This document shows, one piece after another, positions 43,609 through 52,825 of a stretch of 64,000 nucleotides of DNA. Position numbers and translations under genes: made by a program. The notes beneath the pieces are model-generated. The model searched no databases, was not told the origin of the DNA, and saw only the letters and a list, made by a program, of their open reading frames with translations. Origin of the DNA: Bradyrhizobium sp. G127 (GTDB taxonomy: Bacteria; Pseudomonadota; Alphaproteobacteria; Rhizobiales; Xanthobacteraceae); the NCBI RefSeq assembly GCF_021502575.1, contig NZ_JAKFGN010000001.1:372001-436000 (forward strand). The letters are read 5' to 3'. Numbering within the stretch: position 1 is the stretch's first letter; each line of letters opens with the position of its first letter.

Positions 43609-44163
43609 TCAGCGCGGGGCGCGCTTGGCCAGAATGCGCTGCAAGGTCCGGCGATGCATGTTGAGCCGCCGCGCCGTTTCCGACACGTTGCGGTTACACA
43701 TTTCATAGATGCGCTGGATGTGCTCCCAGCGGACGCGATCGGCCGACATCGGATTCTGTGGAAGCTGCGATTTGTCGGTCGAACTGGCCAGCAAAGCGGC
43801 GACCACATCATCCGCATCGGCCGGCTTCGAGAGATAATCGACCGCGCCCATCTTCACCGCGGTGACAGCGGTGGCGATGTTGCCGTAGCCGGTCAGAACG
43901 ATGGCGCGGGCATCCGGTCGCTGCCGCTTCAGTGCCGACACCACGTCGAGGCCGTTGCCGTCGCCGAGCCGCAAGTCCACTACGGCGAACGCTGGAGGGG
44001 TCTTGTCGATGTGGTGGAGGCCGTCGGACACATTGTCGCACGTGCTCACCGCGAAGCCGCGCGTCTCCATCGCGCGGGCCAGCCGGTCGAGAAACGCCTT
44101 GTCATCCTCGACAATCAGCAAGGAACGGTCGGCAATTTCGGTCAAATCGGCAGTTGCGGTCAC
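43609..44163 (-). CDS. regR: Redox response regulator RegR (ActR/PrrA family)
   Basis: The 184-residue protein starts at GTG with an AGGAGGC leader. The receiver domain has LLIVEDDKAFLDRL, the phospho-acceptor D63 in FAVVDLRLGDGNGLDVV, and K in YLSKPADADD. The C-terminal Fis-type helix-turn-helix reads NRNVSETARRLNMHRRTLQRILAKRAPR, the hallmark of the RegA/PrrA/ActR/RegR group. In Bradyrhizobium RegR activates fixR-nifA and other low-oxygen genes. It follows regS on the same strand after 105 bases, and the two form the conserved redox pair. Length matches rhizobial RegR exactly. Confidence 0.95.
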   Translation of the reverse strand: MTATADLTEIADRSLLIVEDDKAFLDRLARAMETRGFAVSTCDNVSDGLHHIDKTPPAFAVVDLRLGDGNGLDVVSALKRQRPDARAIVLTGYGNIATAVTAVKMGAVDYLSKPADADDVVAALLASSTDKSQLPQNPMSADRVRWEHIQRIYEMCNRNVSETARRLNMHRRTLQRILAKRAPR

Positions 44164-44268
44164 GTTTCAAGCCTCCTGCTAGGGTCCATACTGATATGGC
44201 GTGGCAATCGGGCGCTGCCAAGGCCGACAATCGTCCAGCTCTGTTAATCCGCGCTGAACCCTCGCGGT

Positions 44269-45600
44269 TTATTGCAGTGCGGCTGCCGGAACTTCGGCAC
44301 TCTCGAAGGCGCTGCGCGGCCAGATGATTGTCACCACGGCGCCGTGGTCGGGAAACGTCCTGTTGGTGAAAGATACCTTCGCGCCGGTTCGCTCCAACAG
44401 GGTGCGGGCGATGAAGACGCCAAGGCCGAGGCCGCTGCGCTCGCCTTGCGCATCTCCGGTGCGCCGCCGCGTCAGGTATGGTTCGCCGATGCGCTTGAGA
44501 ATATCCGGCGCGATTCCGGGACCGTCGTCGGAGATAACAATCTCGACAGTGTTCGCATTCCACCACGCGTTGACCTCGACGCGCGCGCGCGCGAAATCGA
44601 CAGCGTTCTCCAGAATATTGCCGACGCCGTAGAGAATGGCCGGATTTCGCATGCCGACCGGCTCCGGATCTTGCGCCAGCGCGACGCGAACCTTGATGGC
44701 TATGCCGAAGTCGCGATGCGGCGCAACGGTCTCCTCGATCAACGTCGACAGCGGCATCCGGTCGAACGGCGCGCCTTGTGACGAAAGCTGGGTGATCTTC
44801 GCCAGAATCTCCCGGCAGCGTTGGGCCTGTTCGCGGAGCGTCTTCAAATCGCCGCGTGCATTGTCGTCGAAGCCGTTCTTCTCGATCGCCTGTTCGAGCT
44901 CGCGCGAAATCAGGAAGATGGTGGATAGCGGTGTCCCCAGTTCATGCGCGGCGGCAGCGGCAAGGCCGTCGATCTGGGTCAGATGCTGCTCCCGAGTCAA
45001 CACAAGCTCGGTTGCGGCAAGCGCGTCGGACAGTTTGCGTGCCTCCTCGGTGACCTGAAACGCGTAAAGGCTGGTGACGCTGAGCGCCAGCACGATCGAG
45101 ATCCAGACCGCGATCATGTAGGTGCGCGGCAGCACCAGAGGCTCTTCGCCGTTCCAGGGGAGCGGCAGATGAAAAAATCCCAGCGCGGTGGCGCAGGCGG
45201 CGGCGAAGATGCCCAGCGCCAGTGTGATCCGCGTCGGCAGGGCGGTTGCTGCGATCAGCACCGGTGCCACAAAAAGGAATGAAAATGGATTCTGCAATCC
45301 GCCGGTGAGAAATAGCAGCGCGGCGAGCTCGGCGATATTCATCGCCAGAAGAGCCGCTGCGTAGCGCGGTTCCAGCCGGTGAACCGGGTTGAACGCGGTC
45401 TGAAGAGCAAGATTGAGAGCGGACGACAGGGCGATGATGACCATGCAGGGGACCACCGGGACCTCGAAATCGAGGCCTTCGGCGACGACGAAAATCGTCG
45501 CCATCTGTCCCAGCGCGGCGAGCCAGCGCAGCCGAAGGATGGTGTCGAGGCGCACATAGCGCCGCGGCTGGCGGAAATCGGTGTCGGCAAGTTCGCTCAT
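44269..45600 (-). CDS. regS: Redox sensor histidine kinase RegS (RegB/PrrB/ActS family)
   Basis: The 443-residue membrane kinase has about six transmembrane segments in residues 25-190. It carries the conserved quinone-binding heptapeptide GGLQNPF at 100-106, the H-box AAAHELGTPLSTIFLI with H219, and the redox cysteine C262 in QRCREILAKI. Kinase-domain motifs at the C-terminus include ILENAVDFAR, DDGPGIAPDIL and RSGLGLGVFIARTLLE. In this family the quinone pool and the cysteine report respiratory redox state and switch the kinase off under oxidising conditions. It is the first gene of the regS-regR group. Confidence 0.95.
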   Translation of the reverse strand: MSELADTDFRQPRRYVRLDTILRLRWLAALGQMATIFVVAEGLDFEVPVVPCMVIIALSSALNLALQTAFNPVHRLEPRYAAALLAMNIAELAALLFLTGGLQNPFSFLFVAPVLIAATALPTRITLALGIFAAACATALGFFHLPLPWNGEEPLVLPRTYMIAVWISIVLALSVTSLYAFQVTEEARKLSDALAATELVLTREQHLTQIDGLAAAAAHELGTPLSTIFLISRELEQAIEKNGFDDNARGDLKTLREQAQRCREILAKITQLSSQGAPFDRMPLSTLIEETVAPHRDFGIAIKVRVALAQDPEPVGMRNPAILYGVGNILENAVDFARARVEVNAWWNANTVEIVISDDGPGIAPDILKRIGEPYLTRRRTGDAQGERSGLGLGVFIARTLLERTGAKVSFTNRTFPDHGAVVTIIWPRSAFESAEVPAAALQ

Positions 45601-45713
45601 GTCATATCTTTACCGTCCGGCTGCGCCGATCACAAATCGGACATCCATATCTTAAGAGGGTTGCGCAAGCGGCCCTTGTAGACGATGCCCTGTTGGCTCA
45701 ATGAACGCAGAAC

Positions 45714-46511
45714 ATGACCGCTCCGCTGATATCTCCGCACGCCGCATCCCGATCCGTTCCGGCCTCATCCGAAACGGCGATCCATGTCGAGCGGCTGGTC
45801 AAGACCTATAAGACCACGCGTGCGGTGGACGACATCTCGTTCACGATTCCGCAGGGTTCGGTGACCGGTCTGCTCGGCGGCAACGGCGCGGGCAAGACCA
45901 CCACCATCTCTATGATCATGGGGCTGGTGTCGCCAACATCGGGTATTGTCAGCGTGCTAGGTTATGCGATGCCGGAGCGGCGCTCCGAGGTTCTGGGGCG
46001 TATGAATTTTGAAAGTCCCTATGTCGATATGCCGGGCCGTCTCACGGTGCGGCAAAATCTCAACGTGTTCGGCCGGCTTTACGGCGTGGCGGACCTGAAG
46101 GAGCGGATCGCGTCGCTCGCAGCCGACCTCGATCTGAACGAGTTTCTCGACCGGCCGAGCGGCAAGCTCTCGGCGGGGCAGAAGACACGCGTGGCGCTGG
46201 CGAAAGCGCTGATCAACGAGCCAGAACTGCTGCTGCTGGATGAGCCGACCGCGTCGCTCGATCCCGATACCGCGGACTGGATTCGCAGCCATCTCGAGAA
46301 CTATCGCAAGGCCCGCGGTGCGACGATCCTGCTGGCGTCGCACAACATGCTGGAAGTCGAGCGGCTGTGCGATCGCGTCATCATCATGAAGCGTGGCCGC
46401 ATCGAGGACGACGACAGTCCGGCCGCCATTCTGGCGCGCTACAACCGCACAACGCTGGAAGAAGTGTTTCTCGATGTGGCGCGCGGCCGGGTGCAGCAGG
46501 CGGCGTCATGA
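45714..46511 (+). CDS. ABC-2-type exporter, ATP-binding protein
   Basis: The 265-residue ATPase has Walker A GGNGAGKTTT, the Q-loop region, signature LSAGQKTRVALAKAL and Walker B LLLLDEPTASLDP. The start at 45714 follows an in-frame linker of about 25 residues before the conserved HVERLVKTYKTTRAVDDISF. No good ribosome-binding site precedes it. Its TGA overlaps the ATG of the permease gene (ATGA). The NodI-like composition marks an exporter of the ABC-2 type, substrate unknown. It is divergent from regS, separated by 113 bases. Confidence 0.93.
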   Translation: MTAPLISPHAASRSVPASSETAIHVERLVKTYKTTRAVDDISFTIPQGSVTGLLGGNGAGKTTTISMIMGLVSPTSGIVSVLGYAMPERRSEVLGRMNFESPYVDMPGRLTVRQNLNVFGRLYGVADLKERIASLAADLDLNEFLDRPSGKLSAGQKTRVALAKALINEPELLLLDEPTASLDPDTADWIRSHLENYRKARGATILLASHNMLEVERLCDRVIIMKRGRIEDDDSPAAILARYNRTTLEEVFLDVARGRVQQAAS

Positions 46512-47341
46512 GCGAGATCCAGGTTCCACGCGGCGAGTCATGGCTGGCCATCGCGCCGCATCGCATCGGCGCGATGATCCTGCGCCACTGGTATCTGCTC
46601 ACATCGTCGTGGCCGCGATTGCTTGAACTGATCTACTGGCCGGTGCTGCAACTGATCACGTGGGGTTTTTCCCAGGCCTACATCTCGCAGAACGCAGGTT
46701 TCTTCGCCAAAGCCGGCGGCACCTTCATCGGTGCGGTGATCCTGTGGGACATTCTGTTCCGCGGCCAGCTCGGCTTTTCGATGTCGTTCCTCGAAGAGAT
46801 GTGGTCGAAGAATCTCGGCAACCTGCTGATGAGTCCGCTCAAGGTCAGCGAGTACCTGATTTCGCTGATGGTGATGAGCGTGGTCCGGCTCGCCGTCGGC
46901 GTCATTCCGATGACGGTGCTTGCCATCGCTTTCTTCGGCTTCAATCTGTTCGGGTTCGGCTTCGCGCTGGTCGCGTTCTTCTGCAACCTGATCTTCACAA
47001 GCTGGTCGTTCGGTCTGATCTCGTCGGGGTTGGTGCTGCGCAACGGCATGGGCGCCGAGGGGTTGGCTTGGACGCTGATGTTCGCGCTGCTGCCGCTGAC
47101 CTGTGTTTATTACCCGGTCTCGGTGCTGCCGCACTGGCTTCAGGTGATCGCGTGGATGCTGCCGCCGACCTATGTCTTCGAGGGCATGCGGGCGCTGCTG
47201 ATCGACCGTGTTTTCCGGGCCGATCTCATGCTGGAGGCGTTGGCCATAAACGCGGTGCTGTTCGCCGCTTCTACCGTGGCGTTCCTGCTGCTGCTCAAAA
47301 GTGCCCGGAAGCACGGATCGCTCGTCCAGAGCGGGGAATAA
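46508..47341 (+). CDS. ABC-2-type exporter, permease
   Basis: The 277-residue permease begins at the overlapping ATG (46508). It has six hydrophobic segments, including WPRLLELIYWPVLQLITWGF near residue 40, FNLFGFGFALVAFFCNLIF, and WTLMFALLPLTCVYYPVSVLPHWLQVIAWMLPPTYVFEGMRALL, the ABC-2 membrane-domain pattern of NodJ and related proteins. The pair probably exports a polysaccharide or lipid-linked compound, but the substrate is not evident. It ends about 120 bases before phaZ. Confidence 0.9.
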   Translation: MSEIQVPRGESWLAIAPHRIGAMILRHWYLLTSSWPRLLELIYWPVLQLITWGFSQAYISQNAGFFAKAGGTFIGAVILWDILFRGQLGFSMSFLEEMWSKNLGNLLMSPLKVSEYLISLMVMSVVRLAVGVIPMTVLAIAFFGFNLFGFGFALVAFFCNLIFTSWSFGLISSGLVLRNGMGAEGLAWTLMFALLPLTCVYYPVSVLPHWLQVIAWMLPPTYVFEGMRALLIDRVFRADLMLEALAINAVLFAASTVAFLLLLKSARKHGSLVQSGE

Positions 47342-47459
47342 CCCGGTTGTGCCGGTTCCATGCCGTTATTAACTCTCTCCTTGTATTTTGAGCGGATTGA
47401 CGCTTTGTCGCACTCTCGACAGTATGCTGCGCCGCGAAACCGGGATCGAGGGAATCACT

Positions 47460-48785
47460 ATGCCGATTGGTGAATTTGGCAGACCGCCTGCCTTGCCATC
47501 CGAGGTCAGCCCAGCGCTGACTACGCCCATGTACTGGATGTATGAGATGAGCCACGCCTCGCTCAATCCAGCGCGGGCGATGGCGGATATGACCAAACTC
47601 ATGTTCGAGAATCCCTTCAATCCTTTCGCCAGCACAGATTTCGGAAAGTCGATCGCCGCCGGTTGCGAACTGTTCGAGCGCACCACGCGCCGCTACGGCA
47701 AACCCGAGTGGGGTCTGGACGACACCGAAGTGAACGGTGTGCGAGTGCCTGTCGAGGTCAAGACGGTTTGGGAAAAGCCGTTCTGCCGTCTGCTGCATTT
47801 CGAACGTCAACTCACCCAGCCGCTGCGCGCGCCGCAGCCGCGCGTCCTTATCGTGGCGCCGATGTCAGGACACTATGCGACGCTGCTGCGCGGCACTGTG
47901 GAAGCCTTCCTGCCCGCGCACGACGTCTACATCACCGACTGGGCCGATGCGCGCATGGTGCCGCTGGCGCAGGGCCGCTTCGATCTCGACGACTATGTCG
48001 ACTACGTCATTGACATGATCCACGCGCTCAAGGGCGACGTGCATGTTGTGGCTGTGTGCCAGCCGTCTGTGCCTGTCCTCGCTGCGGTTTCCGTCATGGA
48101 AGCCAACCGAGATCCTTACTTCCCGACATCGATGACCTTGATGGGCGGACCGATCGATACCCGCCGCAACCCGACCGGTGTCAACGATCTCGCCGAACAG
48201 AAGGGCATCGACTGGTTCCGCAACAACGTCATTACCAAGGTGCCGTTCCCGCATCCCGGATTCATGCGCGACGTCTATCCAGGCTTCCTTCAGCTGACTG
48301 GTTTCGTCAGCATGAACCTCGACCGCCATGTCGATGCGCACAAGCGGTTGTTCAGCAATCTGGTCAAGGGAGACGGCGATCTCGTCGACAAGCATGTCGA
48401 ATTCTACGACGAGTATTTGGCCGTGATGGACCTCACCGCCGAATTCTATCTTCAGACCGTCGATCTGGTGTTCGTGAAGCATGCCTTGCCGAAGGGGCAG
48501 ATGAAGCATCGCGGCAAGCCGGTCGATCCATCGAAAGTTGAACGCGTTGCGCTGATGACGGTGGAAGGCGAGAACGACGACATCTCGGGTCTCGGCCAGA
48601 CGGAAGCCACCCACGGACTGTGCAGTTCGATTCCCGACGCGCGACGCGTGCATTATGTGCAGAAGGGCGTCGGTCATTACGGCGTGTTCAACGGCTCCCG
48701 CTTCAAGTCGGAAATTGTGCCGCGAATCTCCGATTTCATGCGGTCTTCGGCCCATGCCAAGCTGGCCTTGGTGGCTGCGGAATAA
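47460..48785 (+). CDS. phaZ: Intracellular polyhydroxyalkanoate depolymerase
   Basis: From the ATG at 47460 (leader GAGGGAATC) this is a 441-residue enzyme; longer in-frame starts precede the conserved MPIGEFGRPPALPSE. The rest matches intracellular PHB depolymerases: MYWMYEMSHASLNPARAMAD, VLIVAPMSGHYATLLRGTVEAFLPAHDVYITDWADARMVP, and DVHVVAVCQPSVPVLAAVSVME. In the last stretch the nucleophile is C200 in place of the Ser of usual lipase boxes, as in the PhaZa1 group. The C-terminus carries the family motif VHYVQKGVGHYGVFNGSRFKSEI with the catalytic His. It mobilises stored PHB to hydroxybutyrate. No other pha genes are adjacent. Confidence 0.93.
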   Translation: MPIGEFGRPPALPSEVSPALTTPMYWMYEMSHASLNPARAMADMTKLMFENPFNPFASTDFGKSIAAGCELFERTTRRYGKPEWGLDDTEVNGVRVPVEVKTVWEKPFCRLLHFERQLTQPLRAPQPRVLIVAPMSGHYATLLRGTVEAFLPAHDVYITDWADARMVPLAQGRFDLDDYVDYVIDMIHALKGDVHVVAVCQPSVPVLAAVSVMEANRDPYFPTSMTLMGGPIDTRRNPTGVNDLAEQKGIDWFRNNVITKVPFPHPGFMRDVYPGFLQLTGFVSMNLDRHVDAHKRLFSNLVKGDGDLVDKHVEFYDEYLAVMDLTAEFYLQTVDLVFVKHALPKGQMKHRGKPVDPSKVERVALMTVEGENDDISGLGQTEATHGLCSSIPDARRVHYVQKGVGHYGVFNGSRFKSEIVPRISDFMRSSAHAKLALVAAE

Positions 48786-49123
48786 GGGCTTTTGGCGCGA
48801 GATTTGCCGGAAAATGCCCATTTTACGGGGGATTCTAGCATTTTGCGTGTTCGAGTCCTGGCCTTTCCGCGCAAGCCTTTGAATATAAAAGTGATTTTTC
48901 CTGCAGAAATTGAGGCGCAGGAGTGAATTTTACCGTAGGTTTCTGAAGGCGGAACCAACCTAGAAGTGAATCGGAATTTCAGGTTTCATCCCCCCGGATG
49001 TAGGAGGCTAAGTCCTTAAAACTACGATATATTGGGCAAATGATTTGTTTTTGCGCCGATGAATTCCACTGGCGGCGGATATGGCAGAATCCCGGCGAGT
49101 TCCTGCTGTCCGGGTCCGCTGAC
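48786..49123. other. Intergenic region after phaZ
   Basis: This 338-base, relatively AT-rich stretch has no gene that I can support. Short stems occur, for example CCTGC/GCAGG near 48900 and CATCC-CCCC-GGATG near 48990, but no clear terminator follows phaZ. A small RNA is possible and cannot be shown from sequence alone. Confidence 0.45.
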
Positions 49124-49879
49124 ATGGCTTTTCGTGCACTTCTTTACCGCCGGCCGACCGAACCGCGCACGCTCGCGGTCAAAATCGGCTCTTCCACCTA
49201 CACGATTCAACTGCGGCGTCATCGCCGCGCGCGGCGTTACACGCTGCGCATTCATCCGAGCAGGCGCGAAGCCATTCTCACCATGCCGCCGCGCGGAAAT
49301 CTGTATGAAGCCAAGGACTTCGCGCAGCGCCACGGTGCCTGGATCGCTGCGCGACTCGGTGGTTTGCCGAAAGCGGCGCCGTTTTCGCATGGCGCATCGG
49401 TCCCGCTGCGTGGTGTTCCGCACCGGATCGTGCATCGCGCGGCTGAACGTGGAACCGTGTGGCCGGATACGCGCGACAGCGGCGACAAAATTCTCTGTGT
49501 CGCCGGGGATGTCGAATTCATCGATCGCCGCGTCCATGACTTCCTCAAGCGTGAGGCCCGCCGTGAGCTGACCGAGGCCTCGCATCGTTATGCGGAGATC
49601 CTCGGCGTCAAGGTGAAGCGGATCACCATCCGCGATCAGTCGAGCCGGTGGGGATCCTGCACCTCGGCGGGGGCACTGTCGTTTTCGTGGCGGCTGATCC
49701 TCGCACCGCATTACGTGCTGGATTATCTCGCCGCGCATGAGGTCGCTCATCTGGTTGAGATGAATCATTCGGCGCGGTTCTGGAAGGTCGTGGCCAGGAT
49801 CTGCCCGGCGACCGAACGCGCCAAGCGGTGGCTCGACACCCACGGCAACGATCTGCATCGCTACGGTATCGAAGACTAG
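49124..49879 (+). CDS. DUF45 (SprT/YgjP-like) metallopeptidase
   Basis: The 251-residue protein starts at the ATG at 49124, where the conserved MAFRALLYRRPTEPRTLAVKIGSSTYTIQLRRHRRARRYTLRI begins; an upstream ATG at 49040 would add unconserved residues. The zinc-binding AAHEVAHLVEMNHSARFW gives HExxH (H205 and H209) and a later His. The preceding ITIRDQSSRWGSCTSAGALSFSWRLILAPHYVLDYL is the YgjP/DUF45 hallmark. It is a cytoplasmic metal-dependent hydrolase of unknown substrate. It is convergent with the PBP1A gene, with 15 bases between stops. Confidence 0.9.
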   Translation: MAFRALLYRRPTEPRTLAVKIGSSTYTIQLRRHRRARRYTLRIHPSRREAILTMPPRGNLYEAKDFAQRHGAWIAARLGGLPKAAPFSHGASVPLRGVPHRIVHRAAERGTVWPDTRDSGDKILCVAGDVEFIDRRVHDFLKREARRELTEASHRYAEILGVKVKRITIRDQSSRWGSCTSAGALSFSWRLILAPHYVLDYLAAHEVAHLVEMNHSARFWKVVARICPATERAKRWLDTHGNDLHRYGIED

Positions 49880-49894
49880 AAGATACCGGGCGAC

Positions 49895-52177
49895 TTAGCG
49901 TCGGCCGCCGAACAGGCGATCCACCAGCCATCCATCAAGACCGGCCGCCGCTTCGGGCCGCGCCGATGTCTGTGTGACAGGTGGCCGGTTCTGCGGATAG
50001 GGGGCCGGTCCGTTTGGCGGCGGAGCCACATAGCCTTCGTTGCTGGTCTGCTGCGCATACGGCTGCTGAACGGGTGCGGAGCCGCGTGAATTTCCTGGGA
50101 ACAGGTTCGAGAACAATCCCCCTTGCGGCTGCATTGAACCGGGCAGCGGTGAGGGCGCAACGTTCTGATGCGCGACCCTCATGAAGCGGGTCCAGACTTC
50201 GACCGGCAATCCGCCACCAGTGGCCTTTTTGGTCGGTGAATTGTCGTCGTTGCCCAGCCACACACCGGTAACGAGGTTGGCGGTGTAGCCGATGAACCAT
50301 GCGTCGCGGAAATCCTGGCTGGTGCCGGTCTTGCCTGCCGCCGACCAGCCTGGAATGTCGGCCTTCTTTGCCGTGCCGGTAACCAGTGTCTCATGCATCA
50401 TCACGTTCATCATGCCGACAGCATTGGAATCGACGACGCGCGCCGGCGGATCGCTCAGCCGCGTATAAAGTACCTTCCCTTCGGGTGTGCGGATCCTGTT
50501 GACGACATGAGGCGACGCGGCGAACCCGCCGTTGGCGAACGGAGCATAGGCGCCGACCAGTTCGTTGAGCGAGACTTCCGAGGTGCCCAGCGAAATCGTC
50601 GCATTGGGTTCGAGTTTCGAGGCGATGCCGAGCCGATGCGCCGTACGCACCACGTTGGCCGGGCCGACTTCGAGGCCGAGCCTGACGGCGACGGTGTTCA
50701 GCGACATCGACAATGCCTGAGTCAGGGTCACCGGGCCGAAATACTCGCGGCTGTAGTTTTCGGGTCTCCAGCCCTTCACGTCGAGCGGTGCGTCCTGCCG
50801 CACGGTATCGGGCGTGAGACCCGCCTCGACGGCGGTGAGATAGACGAACGGCTTGAAGGCCGAACCCGGCTGGCGCTTGGCGGTTACCGCCCGGTTGAAC
50901 TGGCTTTCGGCGTAGTTGCGTCCGCCCACCATGGCGCGTACCGCGCCGCTCGGTGTCATCGCCACCAGCGCGCCCTGCGTCACGTTGAACTTCACGCTCT
51001 TGGTGGCCAGTTCGTCGATGATTGCGGCTTCGGCGACGCTCTGAAGTTTGGGGTCGATCGAGGTTTCCACCACGATGTTCTGGTCGATCTGGCCAACGAG
51101 ATCGTCGAGCACTTCGCCAATCCAGTCGGCGACGTAGTTGATCGTGCCGGCGCCGACCGGCTTGACCGCATAGGATGGATGGCCGATGGCGGCCTGGGCC
51201 TGCGCGCCGGTGATAAAATTCACGTCGGCCATGGCAGTCAGCACGATCTGCGCGCGCTTCTCTGCGCCTTCCGGATTGCGGTTAGGCGCAAGTCGTGACG
51301 GCGACTTGACGAGACCCGCCAGCATCGCCGCTTCGGACAGCGAGACATTGCGCGCCGACTTGCCGAAATACTTTTGGGCCGCCGCTTCAACGCCGTAGGC
51401 GCCCGAGCCGAAGTAAACGCGATTCAGATACAGTTCCAGAATCTCGTTCTTCGAGTATTTCCGCTCCAGCCACAGCGCCAGTTCGACTTCCTGCAATTTA
51501 CGCTGAAGGGTGCGTTCCTGCGTCAGGAACAGGTTTTTGGCGAGCTGCTGGCTCAGCGTCGAGCCGCCCTGCGACACGCCGCGATGCAAGAGGTTGGTGA
51601 CGGCGGCACGCATGATGCCCGTCGGATCGATGCCGAAGTGCGAATAGAAGCGCCGGTCCTCGATGGCGATGAACGCTTTTGGCAGATAGGGCGGCAGATC
51701 CTTGAGAGAAACATTGGCGCCGGGCATTTCGCCGCGTGTCGCGATCACACTGCCGTCCATGCCGGTGATCTGGATGGTCGGGGGCCGCTTGGGAATTTCC
51801 AGCGACTGGATCGGCGGCAGGTGCGCGCTGACCCAGACGACTACGCCGGCGCCGGCGATGATGGCCCAGAGACCGAGCACCGCGCCCCAGTAGACCACAC
51901 GGCTCCAGCCGGAGCGCGACCGTTCCCGTGATTTCTTTTTGTTGTCCTTGCGTGAGGAGGCGCGGGTCTTGCGCACACGCCGCTCGCGTGGCGCCTCGTC
52001 ATCATCCTCGTCGTCGGCAGGGCGGCTCTTTGCTACGCGGCGTTTTGGCCGGGATTCCTCGGCGTCTTCGGAGCCGCCGACGCGATCCCAGCGATTGAGG
52101 CGCAGGTCATCGAGCGACGCATCGACATCGAACTTCGGCTCCGTGCGGCCGCTTTTCTTTTTCCGCCCCAACGCCAT
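49895..52177 (-). CDS. Penicillin-binding protein 1A (bifunctional transglycosylase/transpeptidase)
   Basis: The 760-residue class A PBP has a charged cytoplasmic tail of about 95 residues (many Arg, Lys, Asp and Glu) and a signal anchor (VVYWGAVLGLWAIIAGAGVVVWVSA). The transglycosylase domain carries FIAIEDRRFYSHFGIDPTGIMRA. The transpeptidase domain shows the catalytic S-A-F-K tetrad near residue 440 (QPGSAFKPF), SLN in ALSMSLNTVAVRL, and KTGT near 614 (AAGKTGTSQDF). The C-terminal 90 residues are Pro, Gln and Gly-rich. It polymerises and cross-links peptidoglycan in the periplasm. Length and motifs are normal. Confidence 0.93.
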   Translation of the reverse strand: MALGRKKKSGRTEPKFDVDASLDDLRLNRWDRVGGSEDAEESRPKRRVAKSRPADDEDDDEAPRERRVRKTRASSRKDNKKKSRERSRSGWSRVVYWGAVLGLWAIIAGAGVVVWVSAHLPPIQSLEIPKRPPTIQITGMDGSVIATRGEMPGANVSLKDLPPYLPKAFIAIEDRRFYSHFGIDPTGIMRAAVTNLLHRGVSQGGSTLSQQLAKNLFLTQERTLQRKLQEVELALWLERKYSKNEILELYLNRVYFGSGAYGVEAAAQKYFGKSARNVSLSEAAMLAGLVKSPSRLAPNRNPEGAEKRAQIVLTAMADVNFITGAQAQAAIGHPSYAVKPVGAGTINYVADWIGEVLDDLVGQIDQNIVVETSIDPKLQSVAEAAIIDELATKSVKFNVTQGALVAMTPSGAVRAMVGGRNYAESQFNRAVTAKRQPGSAFKPFVYLTAVEAGLTPDTVRQDAPLDVKGWRPENYSREYFGPVTLTQALSMSLNTVAVRLGLEVGPANVVRTAHRLGIASKLEPNATISLGTSEVSLNELVGAYAPFANGGFAASPHVVNRIRTPEGKVLYTRLSDPPARVVDSNAVGMMNVMMHETLVTGTAKKADIPGWSAAGKTGTSQDFRDAWFIGYTANLVTGVWLGNDDNSPTKKATGGGLPVEVWTRFMRVAHQNVAPSPLPGSMQPQGGLFSNLFPGNSRGSAPVQQPYAQQTSNEGYVAPPPNGPAPYPQNRPPVTQTSARPEAAAGLDGWLVDRLFGGRR

Positions 52178-52395
52178 CCCGAACGCGCCTACGCCGAACC
52201 ATCCATGATGAAGGCGTGCAGGCTAGCGGTGGCGGTTTAAAGGCGCGTTACGCAAAGGTTAACGAGGATTCAGACTTAGCATCTTCGGCCACCCAATACC
52301 CCCCGAACTGGATGCGATGGCAAATCCGGGTCGCCTTGACAGGGGGCGGCGGTCCGCGACAGCTTGTCGCCCGATCTTTACTAGGGGCAGGCCAC

Positions 52396-52821
52396 ATGAT
52401 CGGACATATCGATCCCACTAAAGAGGTTTTCGGAGCGTTCCGCGACAACAACCGTCCCGGTCCGATCCATATGCTGAACCTGGTGCGGCTGCATGCGCAG
52501 GCAAAATATCCCGATGGGCGCAAGGCAACAGGCGCGGAGGCCTATGCGAGCTACGGACGGGAAAGCGGGCCTGTCTTCACGCGTCTCGGCGGCCGGATTG
52601 TCTGGCAGGGCAAATTCGAACTGATGCTGATCGGTCCATCGGAGGAGCGGTGGGATCACTGCTTTATCGCCGAGTATCCGAGCGTCGCGGCATTCGTCGA
52701 GATGATCCGCGACCCGGTCTACCGCGAAGCGGTCAAGCATCGGCAGGCCGCAGTCGAGGATTCGCGGTTGATCCGCACTGCGCCGATGCAGGTCGGCGCG
52801 ACCTTCGGTGAAATTCCGTAA
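52396..52821 (+). CDS. DUF1330 family protein
   Basis: From the ATG at 52396 (leader AGGGGCAGG) this is a 141-residue protein. The sequence RPGPIHMLNLVRLHAQAKYPDGRKATGAEAYASYGRESGPVFTRLGGRIVWQGKFELMLIGPSEERWDHCFIAEYPSVAAFVEMIRDPVYREAVKHRQAAVEDSRLIRT has the DUF1330 layout, a ferredoxin-like alpha/beta barrel dimer fold. An in-frame reading from 52216 is rejected because its extra part is unlike the family. Function unknown; members sit near metabolic enzymes. It is the only rightward gene between pbp1A and the DUF1304 gene. Confidence 0.85.
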   Translation: MIGHIDPTKEVFGAFRDNNRPGPIHMLNLVRLHAQAKYPDGRKATGAEAYASYGRESGPVFTRLGGRIVWQGKFELMLIGPSEERWDHCFIAEYPSVAAFVEMIRDPVYREAVKHRQAAVEDSRLIRTAPMQVGATFGEIP

Positions 52822-52825
52822 TAGC

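Noticed and set aside
43318-44247. Plus-strand frame of 309 codons opposite regR
   Set aside because: It lies wholly antisense to regR and its neighbour and shows no domain.
52240-52260. CtrA-like site TTAACCTTTG upstream of the PBP1A gene
   Set aside because: Only one half-site without the second TTAA at the right distance; too weak to list as regulatory.
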